From positions 1 to 64,000 of the forward strand of contig JAVEDI010000010.1 of NCBI GenBank assembly GCA_030841035.1: a stretch of 64,000 nucleotides of DNA. Direction: 5' to 3'. Source of the DNA: Actinomycetota bacterium. Lineage in GTDB: Bacteria > Actinomycetota > Actinomycetes > JACCUZ01. Under the pieces are notes generated by a model. It was not told the origin of the DNA, did no database searches, and saw nothing but the letters and a program-made list of their open reading frames with translations. Position numbers and translations under genes: made by a program. Each line of letters begins with the position of its first letter. The first letter of the stretch is position 1. Positions 55,036 to 64,000 of the stretch are shown piece after piece.

Positions 55036-57200
55036 GCGGTCCCGGCGGCGCGGGCCGGACGCTCGACCCGCGGCCAGCCGCACGCCTTGAGCCGTCGGCC
55101 GAGGAACCTCGCCTCGGCCGGGTCGACGCTCAGCCGCCAGCGCCACTTCACGGCGACCCATCTCGCGACGTACGTGCACCGGGCGGCAGGTCGCGGGGGC
55201 AGCCAGCCGCGCGGCTCGGCCGACCCACGTGCGGCGAGCACCCGGCGGGTCGCGATGTCGAGCGTGGGGCCGTACGCCAGATCGTTGGTGAAGCGCTGCC
55301 GCGTCGCTGACGACCAGCGGCGGGCGCCGGACTGCCACGCCTCGGCCAGGGGGACGAGGTGCTCGACGGCCACGCTCGTGCGGTCCGCCGTCGTGACGCC
55401 GTCGTACGCCGAGCGCCACCGCCCGCCGACCAGACCGCAGGTGCCGGTCAGCCGCGGCGCGCGCACCGCCGTACTGATCAGCAGCGCGGCCGGGGTCTGG
55501 CAGCCGTCTCGGTCGAGGTCGAGCCAGCCCCCGAACTTCGCGCTCCGGTAGCCGGCGGAGACCTCCTTCCCGCGGTGCAGCCCATGGAGCAACGTGCGGC
55601 TGGACACCCGGGACGGCACAGCAGGCGGCGTACGGCGCACGACGGCCGCGGAGAGGCCCGACTCGTTGTGCGAGTCGTCCAGAGCCTGCACGGTCCACGA
55701 GTAGCGGGTGCTGCCCGATAGCCCGGTGGCAAGGTAGGACGTCTCGCCGCCACCGAGCCGCGCGACGACCGCGCCGTTGCGCCGCACCGTGTAGCCGGCG
55801 ACCACCCCGTAGGTGTCGGTGGAGGCGACCCATCCCAGGTGCGCCCGCGAAGCGCTCACGGGGGTCACCCGCAACCCTGTGGGAGCGGTCGGTGGCAGCG
55901 GGTCGCCGGTGCTCTTGCACGGGATGGTGCCGCTGTCGCGCAGCACTCCGTCGGTGGTGAGGTAGTTGAAGGAGACGTCCGTGGCGCCGAGGTCGAGCAC
56001 CAGCGCCCCGGACACGCCTGCGGAGGTGGCCGCGATGCGCGGGTCGCCCTGCTCGGGAGGAGTGAGCTGATGACCCCCCGCACCGGCGATCAGCTGCGTG
56101 ACGCCACGCGGGTCCGGGGTGCCGCGGCCGTCCAGCGGCTTCCAGCGCTCGTAGTGGTGGATGTGGCCGGCCAGGGCCAGGGTCACCCGGCGTGCGGCGA
56201 GCAGCGACCACACCGCGGCAAGGCCGCTGCGCTCGGCGCCGGGCGACGGGGCGAAGCGAGGGTGGTGGGTCGTCACGATGGTGCAGCGCGCCCGGTTGGC
56301 GGCCAGGTCGGCGGCGAGCCAGTCGTACTGCGCAGTTCCCGGAGCCAGTTGGTTGTACTCGAGCGACGAGTCCAGGGTGACGACGTGCCAGCCCGCGACG
56401 TCGTAGCTGTAGTAGTGCGGGATGTTGTCCCAGAAGTCGAAGTAGCCGGCGGCCCCCGGCGTGACGTACTCGTGGTTGCCGACGGTGGGGTTGGTGATGT
56501 CTCGGAACCGCCCCAGGCCGGCCGGGTCGCCGTACCAGTTGTCGAACTCATACGGCGAGCCGCCCTCGTAGACGTCGCCGAGGTAGCTGAGCAGGTTAGG
56601 GGACCATGTCGCGATCCTGTCGGCGAGCAGATGCTCCTCCGGGGTGCCGTTGACAGCGTCGCCGATCGCCACCATGCGGAAACGCTGGTCAGGTGCGGGG
56701 GCGCTGCCGTGCCGGACCTGGAACTGCGCCTGGTTGGGCGCCGCGGTGCCGGCGTCGGCGATGCTCACGGGCAGCCGGTGCTCCGGCAGGGCGCCGTCGG
56801 CGAGCCGCGCCTTGACGACCAGCGTTCCGATCGAGCGCGGTGCCCGCGCGGTGCGCCAGGTGAAGCCGTAGGTGCCGTCCGGCCCCGGGCTCTGGTCGGT
56901 CAGCAGGTAGTCCTCGTCCAGCCAGAAGGAGACCTTTACGACGGCCGGCGGCGCGACGCTGGCGGCTGGGAAGTCGATGCGGGCTGCCACCGGGACGTTT
57001 CCCTGCAGCGGGCTCAGCCCGGTCGGTTGCTCGAGGCAGACGCGCACCGTGTAGCCAGGGGTGGTCGAGAGCGTGCACGAGTCCGCCGCCTGGGCCGGTG
57101 GGCCGCCGGCGGCCTGCAGGACCGAGCCGAGCAGACCGAGCAGCAGGACGAGGACGGCCGGCGTGGATCGGCGGGCTGCGGCGGATGTCACGTGGCTCAT
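55023..57200 (-). CDS. Secreted metallophosphatase - fibronectin III - DUF1524 nuclease-like fusion
   Basis: 725 residues from ATG 57200. Signal peptide 1-40 ending AQAAD. Residues 160-400 are a purple-acid-phosphatase-like metallophosphoesterase: D181 (AIGDAV), D209 (YLGDVYEGG), N242-H243 (VGNHEY), H312/H313 (TTHHPRF) and H346/H348 (LAGHIHHYER). Residues about 420-515 are a fibronectin III unit. The rest is a GmrSD/DUF1524 HNH-like domain: WLDLDRDGCQTP, VEHLVPLAEAWQSGARRW, RFTNDL, WLPPRPAARCTYVARWVAVK. The usual DHV is EHL and the later N-x-x-K-x-D-x-D-P stretch is not recognisable, so nuclease activity is uncertain. Confidence 0.88.
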   Translation of the reverse strand: MSHVTSAAARRSTPAVLVLLLGLLGSVLQAAGGPPAQAADSCTLSTTPGYTVRVCLEQPTGLSPLQGNVPVAARIDFPAASVAPPAVVKVSFWLDEDYLLTDQSPGPDGTYGFTWRTARAPRSIGTLVVKARLADGALPEHRLPVSIADAGTAAPNQAQFQVRHGSAPAPDQRFRMVAIGDAVNGTPEEHLLADRIATWSPNLLSYLGDVYEGGSPYEFDNWYGDPAGLGRFRDITNPTVGNHEYVTPGAAGYFDFWDNIPHYYSYDVAGWHVVTLDSSLEYNQLAPGTAQYDWLAADLAANRARCTIVTTHHPRFAPSPGAERSGLAAVWSLLAARRVTLALAGHIHHYERWKPLDGRGTPDPRGVTQLIAGAGGHQLTPPEQGDPRIAATSAGVSGALVLDLGATDVSFNYLTTDGVLRDSGTIPCKSTGDPLPPTAPTGLRVTPVSASRAHLGWVASTDTYGVVAGYTVRRNGAVVARLGGGETSYLATGLSGSTRYSWTVQALDDSHNESGLSAAVVRRTPPAVPSRVSSRTLLHGLHRGKEVSAGYRSAKFGGWLDLDRDGCQTPAALLISTAVRAPRLTGTCGLVGGRWRSAYDGVTTADRTSVAVEHLVPLAEAWQSGARRWSSATRQRFTNDLAYGPTLDIATRRVLAARGSAEPRGWLPPRPAARCTYVARWVAVKWRWRLSVDPAEARFLGRRLKACGWPRVERPARAAGTAQPG

Positions 57201-57528
57201 CCTGACGGGCGCGCCGCCCGCGTCGCAGGAAAAGTTACTGATGTGCACTTCGTTCCCCAGCCGTTGTCTCCCCCGCGATGACGCGACGTCGGGCGAGATG
57301 CCTCTGGCGAGGGCTGCGTCGAACAGCGTCCGAGCGACCTGCTCGGCCTTCTCGGTCGCCGCGGCACCCACCGGCTTCGCGAGGTCGCCCCTCGACCAGC
57401 GCGAGCACCGTCGCCTGATGGACGCGGGTGAGCGGAAGTCGAGGACACCTGGCGCCTCTTCCTGCGGAACGGATTCGCGCTCTATCGCGAACCCCGGCGC
57501 TCCCCCGCGCCGCAACGCATGGCAGACC
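57201..57528. other. Gene-poor gap between the phosphatase and DUF916-like genes
   Basis: 328 bases with no convincing gene. A minus-strand frame continues 151 codons upstream of the phosphatase start and a plus-strand stretch near 57440-57590 reads protein-like (RLFLRNGFALYRE), but neither has a start signal or known motif. It may hold decayed coding DNA and the phosphatase promoter. Confidence 0.4.
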
Positions 57529-58644
57529 TCACCGCGCGCTTCTCGATGGTCCTTGACGCTCGAAGCCGGGCGACCGGGGGCTGGTGACAAGTTCGAGCTC
57601 GTCGAGAGCGCCGCCCTCAGCAGGTCGTCCACGCAGGCGACCGCGCCGGACAAGCAGCATTGTGAGGGTGAGCACCAGGATCAAGAGGGCGGCGATGGCG
57701 GCGTAAAGCCACCCGGGTCGGAGCGAGTCGGTGGACACGGGAGGCGATGCCCCCGTGGCGGGAAAGGTGATGGCTGCGCGGGCACTGCGGGTCAGCAGCC
57801 CGCTGCGCAGCGTGATCCGGGCGTCCCACGGGCCGGCGGGAAGCCGCTTGTCGAGGACGATCGTGACGGGCTCGGTGTCGCCGACCCCCAGGGTGGTCCC
57901 GAGTGCGGCGGGAAACGGTCCGGCGGTGAGGCCACCGGGACCGGCCAACAGCCGAAGGGTCCCGTTCATGTCGAGGGCCCGGCCGCCGGTGTTGTACACA
58001 GTCGCGAGCACCTGCGGCCGGCCGTCGGAGGAGCGTTGAGCGGCGAGAGCGGTGATCGTGAAGTCGCTCGCGGGCGGGCCACCCGACCCGATCGAGAGGT
58101 AGAGGCGGATGCCGACGCGGCTGATCTCGGTCACGCCGGCTCCTGCGACCGTAGCCGAGCGGATCTCGGCCCACACGACGCCGTACCGCTCTCCAGGAGC
58201 TGCGTCGCGCGGGACCACGACAGTCACCGTGGCCGGGAGGTGGGTGCGCGCGGGCACGGCCAACGTGCCCGGACGCACAGTGGTCCAGGTCGACAGCTCG
58301 TTCGCGCTGTGACCCGCAGCGCCCCGGAAGGATCCCTTCGCGATGGCTGCTGCCGCAGGATAGACACTGACCTGCGCCGCGGACGCTGTCGTGTTGAAGA
58401 CCTCGATGCGTCGGTGGATAACCGCCCCCGGCGCGACGTGATCCACGATGTAGATCCGCGCGCGGGGATCGCCGGCCGCGGCGGCCGGCACGTCGAGGAG
58501 CCGCAGCCCGATGCTGCCGGCGACCGAGTCCGGCGACGACGCGGCTGCTGCGGCGCTGGAGGCGCTTGCGGGCGCGGCGACCGCAGCGACCAGGGCGAGA
58601 GCGGCCAGGCAGCGTCGCGTCAGCCGGAGCAGGGGCCAGCGCAC
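57529..58644 (-). CDS. DUF916-like membrane-anchored surface protein
   Basis: 371 residues, ATG 58644. Signal peptide (LAALALVAAVAAPASA), then IYIVDHVAPGAVIHRRIEVF and NTTASAAQVSVYPAAAAIAK followed by VVVPRDAAPGERYGVVWAEI, the DUF916 beta-sandwich pattern; a second Ig-like part (LATVYNTGGRALDMNGTLRL) follows. A C-terminal helix (WLYAAIAALLILVLTLTMLL) and RRGRLRGR anchor it with a cytoplasmic tail. In Gram-positive bacteria such proteins are encoded with WxL proteins and hold them at the wall; here the WxL-like gene is 10 bases upstream. Confidence 0.78.
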   Translation of the reverse strand: MRWPLLRLTRRCLAALALVAAVAAPASASSAAAAASSPDSVAGSIGLRLLDVPAAAAGDPRARIYIVDHVAPGAVIHRRIEVFNTTASAAQVSVYPAAAAIAKGSFRGAAGHSANELSTWTTVRPGTLAVPARTHLPATVTVVVPRDAAPGERYGVVWAEIRSATVAGAGVTEISRVGIRLYLSIGSGGPPASDFTITALAAQRSSDGRPQVLATVYNTGGRALDMNGTLRLLAGPGGLTAGPFPAALGTTLGVGDTEPVTIVLDKRLPAGPWDARITLRSGLLTRSARAAITFPATGASPPVSTDSLRPGWLYAAIAALLILVLTLTMLLVRRGRLRGRPAEGGALDELELVTSPRSPGFERQGPSRSAR

Positions 58645-58654
58645 GGGTATCCGC

Positions 58655-59221
58655 CTAGACCACGGAGTGGGTGATCGTCGCGGAGTAGACGTTGGCGATC
58701 GTTCCGCCTGCGACGGCGACGCTGATCGTCGGGGTCCAGGTCGCGGAGTTGTCCCCGGTGATGCCAGTGGCGGTGACCACCGGCACCGCGCCGGTGAGGT
58801 CCGCGGGATTGTTCGCCGTGTACGTGGCGGTGCCCGTCTTGGTGATGGTCCCGGCGGTGTAGCCGAGCGCGCTGGCTGCGATCGTCGGTCCCGAGGGCGG
58901 GGTGAACGCGGTGGAGATGACGCTCGCGACCCAGCCCGAACCAGCGGCCGCGCCGCGCGCGTCGTTGACCTGCACCTGGCCCAGTGACCCGCTGACGGTG
59001 CCGCCCCCGACGGTGTCGATCAGGGTCCCGAGGCTGCCGGCGTCGGTCGGCACGGTGATCGACAGAGCTCCTCCCTGCACCGTGATCGTGGCGGTGGTCC
59101 CTCCCGCCGCCGAGGCGGGCGGGGTCACAAGGAGCGTGAGCAGGGCACCAGCGGTGGCGATGATGAGGCGGCTTGATTTGATGGCGGGTCCTGGGTCTAG
59201 GGACTTTTGGGTCAAAGGCAT
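58655..59221 (-). CDS. WxL-like secreted surface protein
   Basis: 188 residues from ATG 59221; no good ribosome site is seen, so the start may lie later. Signal peptide (LIIATAGALLTLLVTPPASA). The body is Thr/Gly/Ala-rich beta sequence. LGQVQVNDARGAAAGSGWVA resembles the first WxL motif (V.D.RG...GW.L), and the end NVYSATITHSVV occupies the place of the second, with His instead of Trp. First of a two-gene unit with the DUF916-like protein. Family assignment is tentative and rests on this pattern plus the partner. Confidence 0.65.
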   Translation of the reverse strand: MPLTQKSLDPGPAIKSSRLIIATAGALLTLLVTPPASAAGGTTATITVQGGALSITVPTDAGSLGTLIDTVGGGTVSGSLGQVQVNDARGAAAGSGWVASVISTAFTPPSGPTIAASALGYTAGTITKTGTATYTANNPADLTGAVPVVTATGITGDNSATWTPTISVAVAGGTIANVYSATITHSVV

Positions 59222-59335
59222 ACATCGACACACACACGGTCCCTTCCGTAGAGGCGAAGGTCCTGGTCATTGCAGGCCCTCTGGCCATTGCGCGCGAGTC
59301 CGTCGAGGAGTGGGGCTCGGTCGCGCAGGGGCAGC

Positions 59336-59578
59336 ATGACCCTGCACGACCTCCGCCACTTCTGCGCGTCCGGCCTGGTCGCGGCCGGCTGCGATGCCGT
59401 GACCGTGCAGCGAGCGCTCGGCCACGCCAAGGCGACGACGACGCTGAACACCTACGCGCACCTGTGGCCGTCAGCGGAGGACCGCACCCGGCAGGCAGCC
59501 GGGAAGCTGTTCTCGGCGGCATTCGGCAATTGCTCTGACGGTCCGGCGACGGCCCAGGAGGCGTCTCACCCGCTCTGA
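59336..59578 (+). pseudogene. 3' remnant of a tyrosine recombinase (phage-type integrase)
   Basis: 80 residues remain: MTLHDLRHFCASGLVAAGCD holds the catalytic Arg and first His, ALGHAKATTTLNTYAHLWPS the second His and the nucleophilic Tyr. The N-terminal and core-binding domains and the first catalytic Arg are missing; an in-frame ATG at 59270 adds only unrelated Arg/Ser-rich residues. It marks an old integration or recombination event at this locus. Confidence 0.85.
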
Positions 59579-59590
59579 TCTGCGGAAACG
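59496..59590 (+). repeat. 95-bp direct repeat, copy 1 (integrase 3' end)
   Basis: Runs from CAGCCGGGAAG to CTGCGGAAACG and covers the last 28 codons and stop of the integrase remnant. It matches 61687-61781 at 89 of 95 positions, with identical runs of 31, 25 and 17 bases. Confidence 0.9.
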
Positions 59591-59604
59591 CCGTTTCGAG
59601 ACTC

Positions 59605-60744
59605 TTATGGCCCGTCAGCTGTGGTGAAGGGGCCGCCGCGCAAGGCCTTTCCGTGACTGGTCCGGTGCTCGTTGTCGCGAAGCCTTGGCTCGTAGTGGGC
59701 GAAGAAGATCTTGCCGACGAGGTCACGGCGACTGCGGACCCCTGTCTTGTCGAAGATGTTCTTGAGGTGTTGCTGGACCGTGTGCGCCGACACCACGAGC
59801 TCGGACGCGATCTCCGTCGTGGAGGCACCCTGCAGGACAAGACGCGTGACTTCTCGCTCGCGCTCGGTCAGTCCGTAGGCCGACATGAGCAGCGATGTGA
59901 TGCGGGCCGGGTGCGCGGGTTCGACGATGACCGCGACGCGGGAGTCCGTTCCAGACTGCAGAGCGACGCCGTGGAGCACTACCCAGGTTCCTGATCGGGT
60001 GAGAACTCGTGCCATCGCCACCTCGGCCGGCTCGCCGTTAACGACCGGCCGCAGGGCACGACCGGCGACACTGAGTACCGCCGCGGGGAGTCTGCCGGCG
60101 TCGAGATCCGCGTCGGGCAGGTCGAGCAGCCACCTCTCGACGTCCGGGCTGGACGACTGGATCGTCCAATCGTCGGCAAGGACGAGGAGACCTGGGGCCT
60201 GCGGACCCTCCGGATCGGTGGCCTCGCCGAACAGCAAGGCGCGGCGGGCACCCTCCGCCAAGTGTGGCGCTGCGTCCTGGACGAACCGCTTCTCCGCGTC
60301 GTTGAACAGCGGTTGGCCGGGTTCGCGGTAGAGCCCGAGCGCCGCCCACGCCTCTCCCGAACGGGTGCGCAGCGCCGCGACCAGTTCCTGGTCGCCGCCC
60401 AGCTGCACGTTCGCCTGCCATCGGGGGCTGCTGGTCGGGTCGCCACCGGTGGCCTCGTGCATGGTCGATACGCCGCTGGTCGTGCGAGCCACGTCGACGA
60501 TCTGGTTGACGTCGTCGCCGTAGTACTCGAGCGCGAGCGACTCGCGGGGCAGTTCCGGCATCAGCGGGTTGTAGTGGCTCGTGAACAGCAATGTCGCCGG
60601 GTCGAGGGTGTACCAGCAGGGGAAGGAGTAGTGCGGCACTGCCGAGCTGAGTACCTCGGCCGCGTCATCCCAGAAGCCGACCAGGCTGCGTGGCTCGGCC
60701 GAGAGCCGCGCAATCTTGTCCAGCGCGCGCCGCGGGTCACCCAT
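59605..60744 (-). CDS. LuxR-family transcriptional regulator
   Basis: 379 residues from ATG 60744 ([20 protein letters not shown]); an upstream start at 60786 is less likely. The first 300 residues have a GAF/PAS-like feel ([40 protein letters not shown]) with no phospho-acceptor, so it probably senses a ligand. The C-terminal helix-turn-helix is [20 protein letters not shown] with [20 protein letters not shown], a full LuxR/GerE domain. It is divergent from the cupin gene with 110 bases between, the usual place for its operator. Confidence 0.9.
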   Translation of the reverse strand: MGDPRRALDKIARLSAEPRSLVGFWDDAAEVLSSAVPHYSFPCWYTLDPATLLFTSHYNPLMPELPRESLALEYYGDDVNQIVDVARTTSGVSTMHEATGGDPTSSPRWQANVQLGGDQELVAALRTRSGEAWAALGLYREPGQPLFNDAEKRFVQDAAPHLAEGARRALLFGEATDPEGPQAPGLLVLADDWTIQSSSPDVERWLLDLPDADLDAGRLPAAVLSVAGRALRPVVNGEPAEVAMARVLTRSGTWVVLHGVALQSGTDSRVAVIVEPAHPARITSLLMSAYGLTEREREVTRLVLQGASTTEIASELVVSAHTVQQHLKNIFDKTGVRSRRDLVGKIFFAHYEPRLRDNEHRTSHGKALRGGPFTTADGP

Positions 60745-60854
60745 GGCTCGCACTGTCCCACCAATCGGTGTAGATGGGGATACCACCTTTCTGGAATGTC
60801 CCTGACGTGCCCGGCGTCGTAGCGTCGCGCCCCAACCAACCGGAGGGATAGGCC

Positions 60855-61346
60855 ATGACCGAGACGACCGTACGGGTGCTGAGCCTGGAAGCGATAGAGC
60901 CCGAACCGGGCTCCGCAGTGCTCAGCAACCGATTCCTCATCGGGGGCGCCGATACTGACGGGCGTTTCGCCCTCGTGCAGCATCTGTTCGCACCGAAGGC
61001 CCTCGCTGCCCCGATGCACCGCCACCACGATGAGGACGAGTACACCTTCGTGCTGACTGGACGGATCGGTGCGGTTCTCGACGGGCGCGAGGTTGTCGCG
61101 GAGCCCGGCGACCTGTTGTTCAAGCCCCGGGGGCAGTGGCACACGTTCTGGAACGCTGGCGACGAACCGGCCTCATGCCTCGAGCTCATCTCCCCGGCTG
61201 GGCTGGAGCAACTGTTCCGCTCCTTCGCCGCGCTGACGGAACCGCCGACACCCGAGCAGATGAGCCAGCTAGCCGCGCCGTACCACTGTGACATCGACCT
61301 GGCGGCCACCTTCCCCGTGGTGCAGCGGCACGGCCTCGCGTTCTGA
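60855..61346 (+). CDS. Cupin-domain protein
   Basis: 163 residues, ATG 60855 behind CGGAGGGAT. Both cupin motifs are complete: [19 protein letters not shown] supplies two His and a Glu, and [20 protein letters not shown] the third His. A metal-binding single-domain cupin, possibly an enzyme or sensor for small organic molecules. Two bases separate it from the SnoaL-like gene, so they form an operon under control of the divergent LuxR protein. Confidence 0.9.
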   Translation: MTETTVRVLSLEAIEPEPGSAVLSNRFLIGGADTDGRFALVQHLFAPKALAAPMHRHHDEDEYTFVLTGRIGAVLDGREVVAEPGDLLFKPRGQWHTFWNAGDEPASCLELISPAGLEQLFRSFAALTEPPTPEQMSQLAAPYHCDIDLAATFPVVQRHGLAF

Positions 61347-61348
61347 CT

Positions 61349-61657
61349 ATGACGGCCAGCTCTCCCGAGGAGCTCGAGATCCTCCTCGAGGATGCGCTAA
61401 TACTGCACGACGCCGCGGCCGTGGCCGCCCTCTTCGAGGACCGCGGCATCCTCGTCACCGTGCCTGGATCCGTTGTCGGGCCGGCCCAGGTCGCGAACGC
61501 GCTCGAAGAGCACACCTTCGTCGCGTCTCCGCACTCGGCGACCCTCGTCGGCGACATCGCCGTGGTCGTCGGTGACCACCACACCGTCAATATCTCCTGC
61601 CGTGGAACCGACCGGAGATGGAGACTCGTGGTGGCCATCGTGATGCCTGGCTCGTGA
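61349..61657 (+). CDS. SnoaL/NTF2-like small protein
   Basis: 102 residues, ATG 61349. ELEILLEDALILHDAAAVAA followed by LFEDRGILVTVPGSVVGPAQ and a final strand RRWRLVVAIVMPGS is the cone-shaped SnoaL/NTF2 pattern (helix, then curved sheet with bound pocket). It may be an isomerase or hydrolase or bind a small ligand. Second gene of the cupin operon. Confidence 0.8.
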   Translation: MTASSPEELEILLEDALILHDAAAVAALFEDRGILVTVPGSVVGPAQVANALEEHTFVASPHSATLVGDIAVVVGDHHTVNISCRGTDRRWRLVVAIVMPGS

Positions 61658-61686
61658 AGATTCCTGGCCGACAAGTTGGAGAGGAA

Positions 61687-61781
61687 CAGCCGGGAAGCTG
61701 TTCGCGGCGGCATTCGGCAATTGCTCTGACGGTCCAGCGACGGACCAGGAGGCGTCTCACCCGCTCTGACCTGCGGGGACG
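61687..61781 (+). repeat. 95-bp direct repeat, copy 2
   Basis: Matches the integrase 3' end at 59496-59590 with 6 differences; the peptide tail AGKLF-A-AAFGNCSDGPATDQ and the stop codon are conserved, so it derives from a sister integrase gene. It lies between the SnoaL-like gene and the end of ychF, closing the cassette. Confidence 0.9.
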
Positions 61782-61788
61782 CAGAGAT

Positions 61789-62874
<1,086 letters not shown>

Positions 62875-62937
62875 GGGCTCCAAGCGTACGGCGCGTCGGG
62901 CCAGGGTTTTGTCCGACCCCGGCGGCACGCTGCCGGC

Positions 62938-64000
62938 ATGAACATCGCACTCGTGCTGATCGGCCTCGCCATGGGGGCCGCGCTGGGCTGGCTCGCCGCC
63001 CGATCGCGTTCCGCCGGCCTCGCCGCCGAGCGTGACCTGCTGCGCGAGCGGCTCACCGTGGCCGACACGACCGCGGGTGACCGGCAGGACCTGGCCGTCA
63101 CGGTGGCGCCGCTGCGCGAGGCGCTCACCAAGGTCGAGTCCCACCTGCGCGAGCTCGAGGGGGCCCGGCTGAGCGCCTACGTGTCGCTGACCGAACAGGT
63201 GGGCTTCGTGCGGCAGGCATCCGAGGCGCTCGGCGCGCAGACCACGTCGCTGGTCAACGCCCTGCGGGCGCCCCAGGCGCGGGGGCGCTGGGGCGAGATG
63301 CAGCTGCGCCGCGTCGTCGAGATGGCCGGCATGGTCGAGCACTGCGACTTCGTCGAGCAGGCCACGGCGGTCACCGACGAGGGCAGCATCCGGCCCGATC
63401 TCGTCGTGCGGCTAGGGGGCGGCAAGCAGGTGGTCGTGGACGCCAAGGTCTCGCTTGCCGCCTACCTCGAGGCGGCCGAGTCCCGCGACCCCGACGTCGT
63501 CGAGGCGCGGATGCGCGCCCATGCCGGACACCTGCGCGACCACGTCGTCGGTCTGGCAGCCAAGGAGTACTGGCGGGCGTTCGACCCTACGCCGGAGTTC
63601 GTCGTCCTGTTCGTGCCCGGCGACGCCTTCCTGGCGCCCGCTCTCGAGCGGGACCCGGCGCTGCTCGACGACGCCATGGGCCGCCGCGTCCTCATCGCCA
63701 CGCCCACGACCTTGATGGCGATGCTGCGCACCATCGCCTACTCCTGGCAGCAGGAGGCGCTCACCGCACACGCGCGGTCAGTGTTCGAGCTCGGCCGGGA
63801 GCTCTACCGGCGGCTCGGCACGCTGGGCGGCCATGTCGACAAGCTGGGCAAGACCCTGGGCCGCGCCGTCGACGACTACAACAAGACCGTCGGATCGCTG
63901 GAGCGCACCGTGCTCGTGCAGGCCCGCAAGATGGCCGAGCTGCAGGTCACCGACGCCGACCTGGCGGCGCCCACACCGGTCGAGGCGACGCCGCGACCGC
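62938..64000 (+). CDS. rmuC: DNA recombination protein RmuC (3' truncated by window)
   Basis: 354 residues are visible, open to the window end. N-terminal membrane helix (IALVLIGLAMGAALGWLAAR), a coiled coil, then the RmuC domain: LRAPQARGRWGEMQLRRVVE, VVDAKVSLAAYLEAAESRDP, EFVVLFVPGDAFLAPALERD, and a final helix pair with LGKTLGRAVDDYNKTVGSLE. RmuC limits rearrangements at inverted repeats and is nuclease-like in fold. Divergent from ychF, with 63 bases between. Confidence 0.95.
   Translation, partial: MNIALVLIGLAMGAALGWLAARSRSAGLAAERDLLRERLTVADTTAGDRQDLAVTVAPLREALTKVESHLRELEGARLSAYVSLTEQVGFVRQASEALGAQTTSLVNALRAPQARGRWGEMQLRRVVEMAGMVEHCDFVEQATAVTDEGSIRPDLVVRLGGGKQVVVDAKVSLAAYLEAAESRDPDVVEARMRAHAGHLRDHVVGLAAKEYWRAFDPTPEFVVLFVPGDAFLAPALERDPALLDDAMGRRVLIATPTTLMAMLRTIAYSWQQEALTAHARSVFELGRELYRRLGTLGGHVDKLGKTLGRAVDDYNKTVGSLERTVLVQARKMAELQVTDADLAAPTPVEATPRP

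Noticed and set aside
57440-57590. Plus-strand peptide reading RLFLRNGFALYRE as a gene remnant
   Set aside because: Closed by stops on both sides, no recognised domain and no start; kept only as a comment on the gap.
59496-61781. 95-bp repeats as tRNA-derived attachment sites
   Set aside because: No tRNA gene or tRNA-like arm is present in either copy; the repeat is integrase coding sequence.

Overview
This 64 kb window is high-GC chromosomal DNA from an actinomycete. The evidence is a mycothiol gene (mshB), an actinobacterial sigE-rseA-htrA-tatB stress locus facing an O-methyltransferase and near mrp, folP2, a DUF3117 protein, the meso-DAP branch of lysine synthesis (dapE, dapD, dapC) beside a 7Fe ferredoxin, an Sdh1-type succinate dehydrogenase, frequent GTG starts and GTGA stop-start overlaps. 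From 1 to about 41 kb, gene content and much of the order resemble the Mycobacterium tuberculosis segment between typA (Rv1165) and mrp (Rv1229c), recalled from general knowledge. Genus cannot be fixed. No rRNA, tRNA, CRISPR array or intact insertion sequence was recognised.

Layout. 0-9.2 kb: CBS protein, DUF1003, MarR, mrp, then the envelope-stress operon sigE-rseA-rseB-htrA-tatB on the minus strand with a good ECF promoter ahead of sigE, then O-methyltransferase, pepA and the DUF3117 protein. 9.3-15.4 kb: paaX-like/echA pair, tag, SRPBCC, DivIVA-like protein, folP2, two LOG-family genes and a VOC protein behind a clean operator-like palindrome. 15.4-21.5 kb: dapE, dapD, dapC, fdxA, a GNAT enzyme and a flavin reductase. 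21.5-29.4 kb: a minus-strand chemosensory block (cheW, a membrane MCP, hybrid cheA with a receiver, a REC-GAF protein) with no cheR, cheB or flagellar genes, preceded by a DUF6113 membrane gene and a divergent FtsH-like protease. 29.6-41.2 kb: mshB, a dipeptidyl-peptidase-like enzyme, a complete Dpp/Opp peptide ABC transporter and typA; peptide hydrolysis and uptake are thus side by side.

41.4-52 kb: sdhC-sdhA-sdhB, where SdhB carries an extra ~200-residue helical, TPR-like tail; then Nudix, pterin dehydratase, a large TagF-like transferase, and an MHS transporter coupled to a 3-hydroxybutyrate-dehydrogenase-like SDR that appears to start at CTG. 52-57 kb: a small HTH protein, an NlpC/P60 cell-wall hydrolase, an AI-2E-family membrane protein and a secreted phosphatase-FN3-nuclease-like fusion.

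57.5-61.8 kb looks accessory: a DUF916-like membrane protein with a WxL-like secreted protein, the 3' end of a tyrosine integrase, and a LuxR/cupin/SnoaL-like cassette bracketed by two 95-bp direct repeats of the integrase 3' end. Housekeeping genes resume with ychF and rmuC. The most novel-looking items are this bracketed cassette, the WxL-like pair outside Firmicutes, the phosphatase/nuclease fusion and the extended SdhB.
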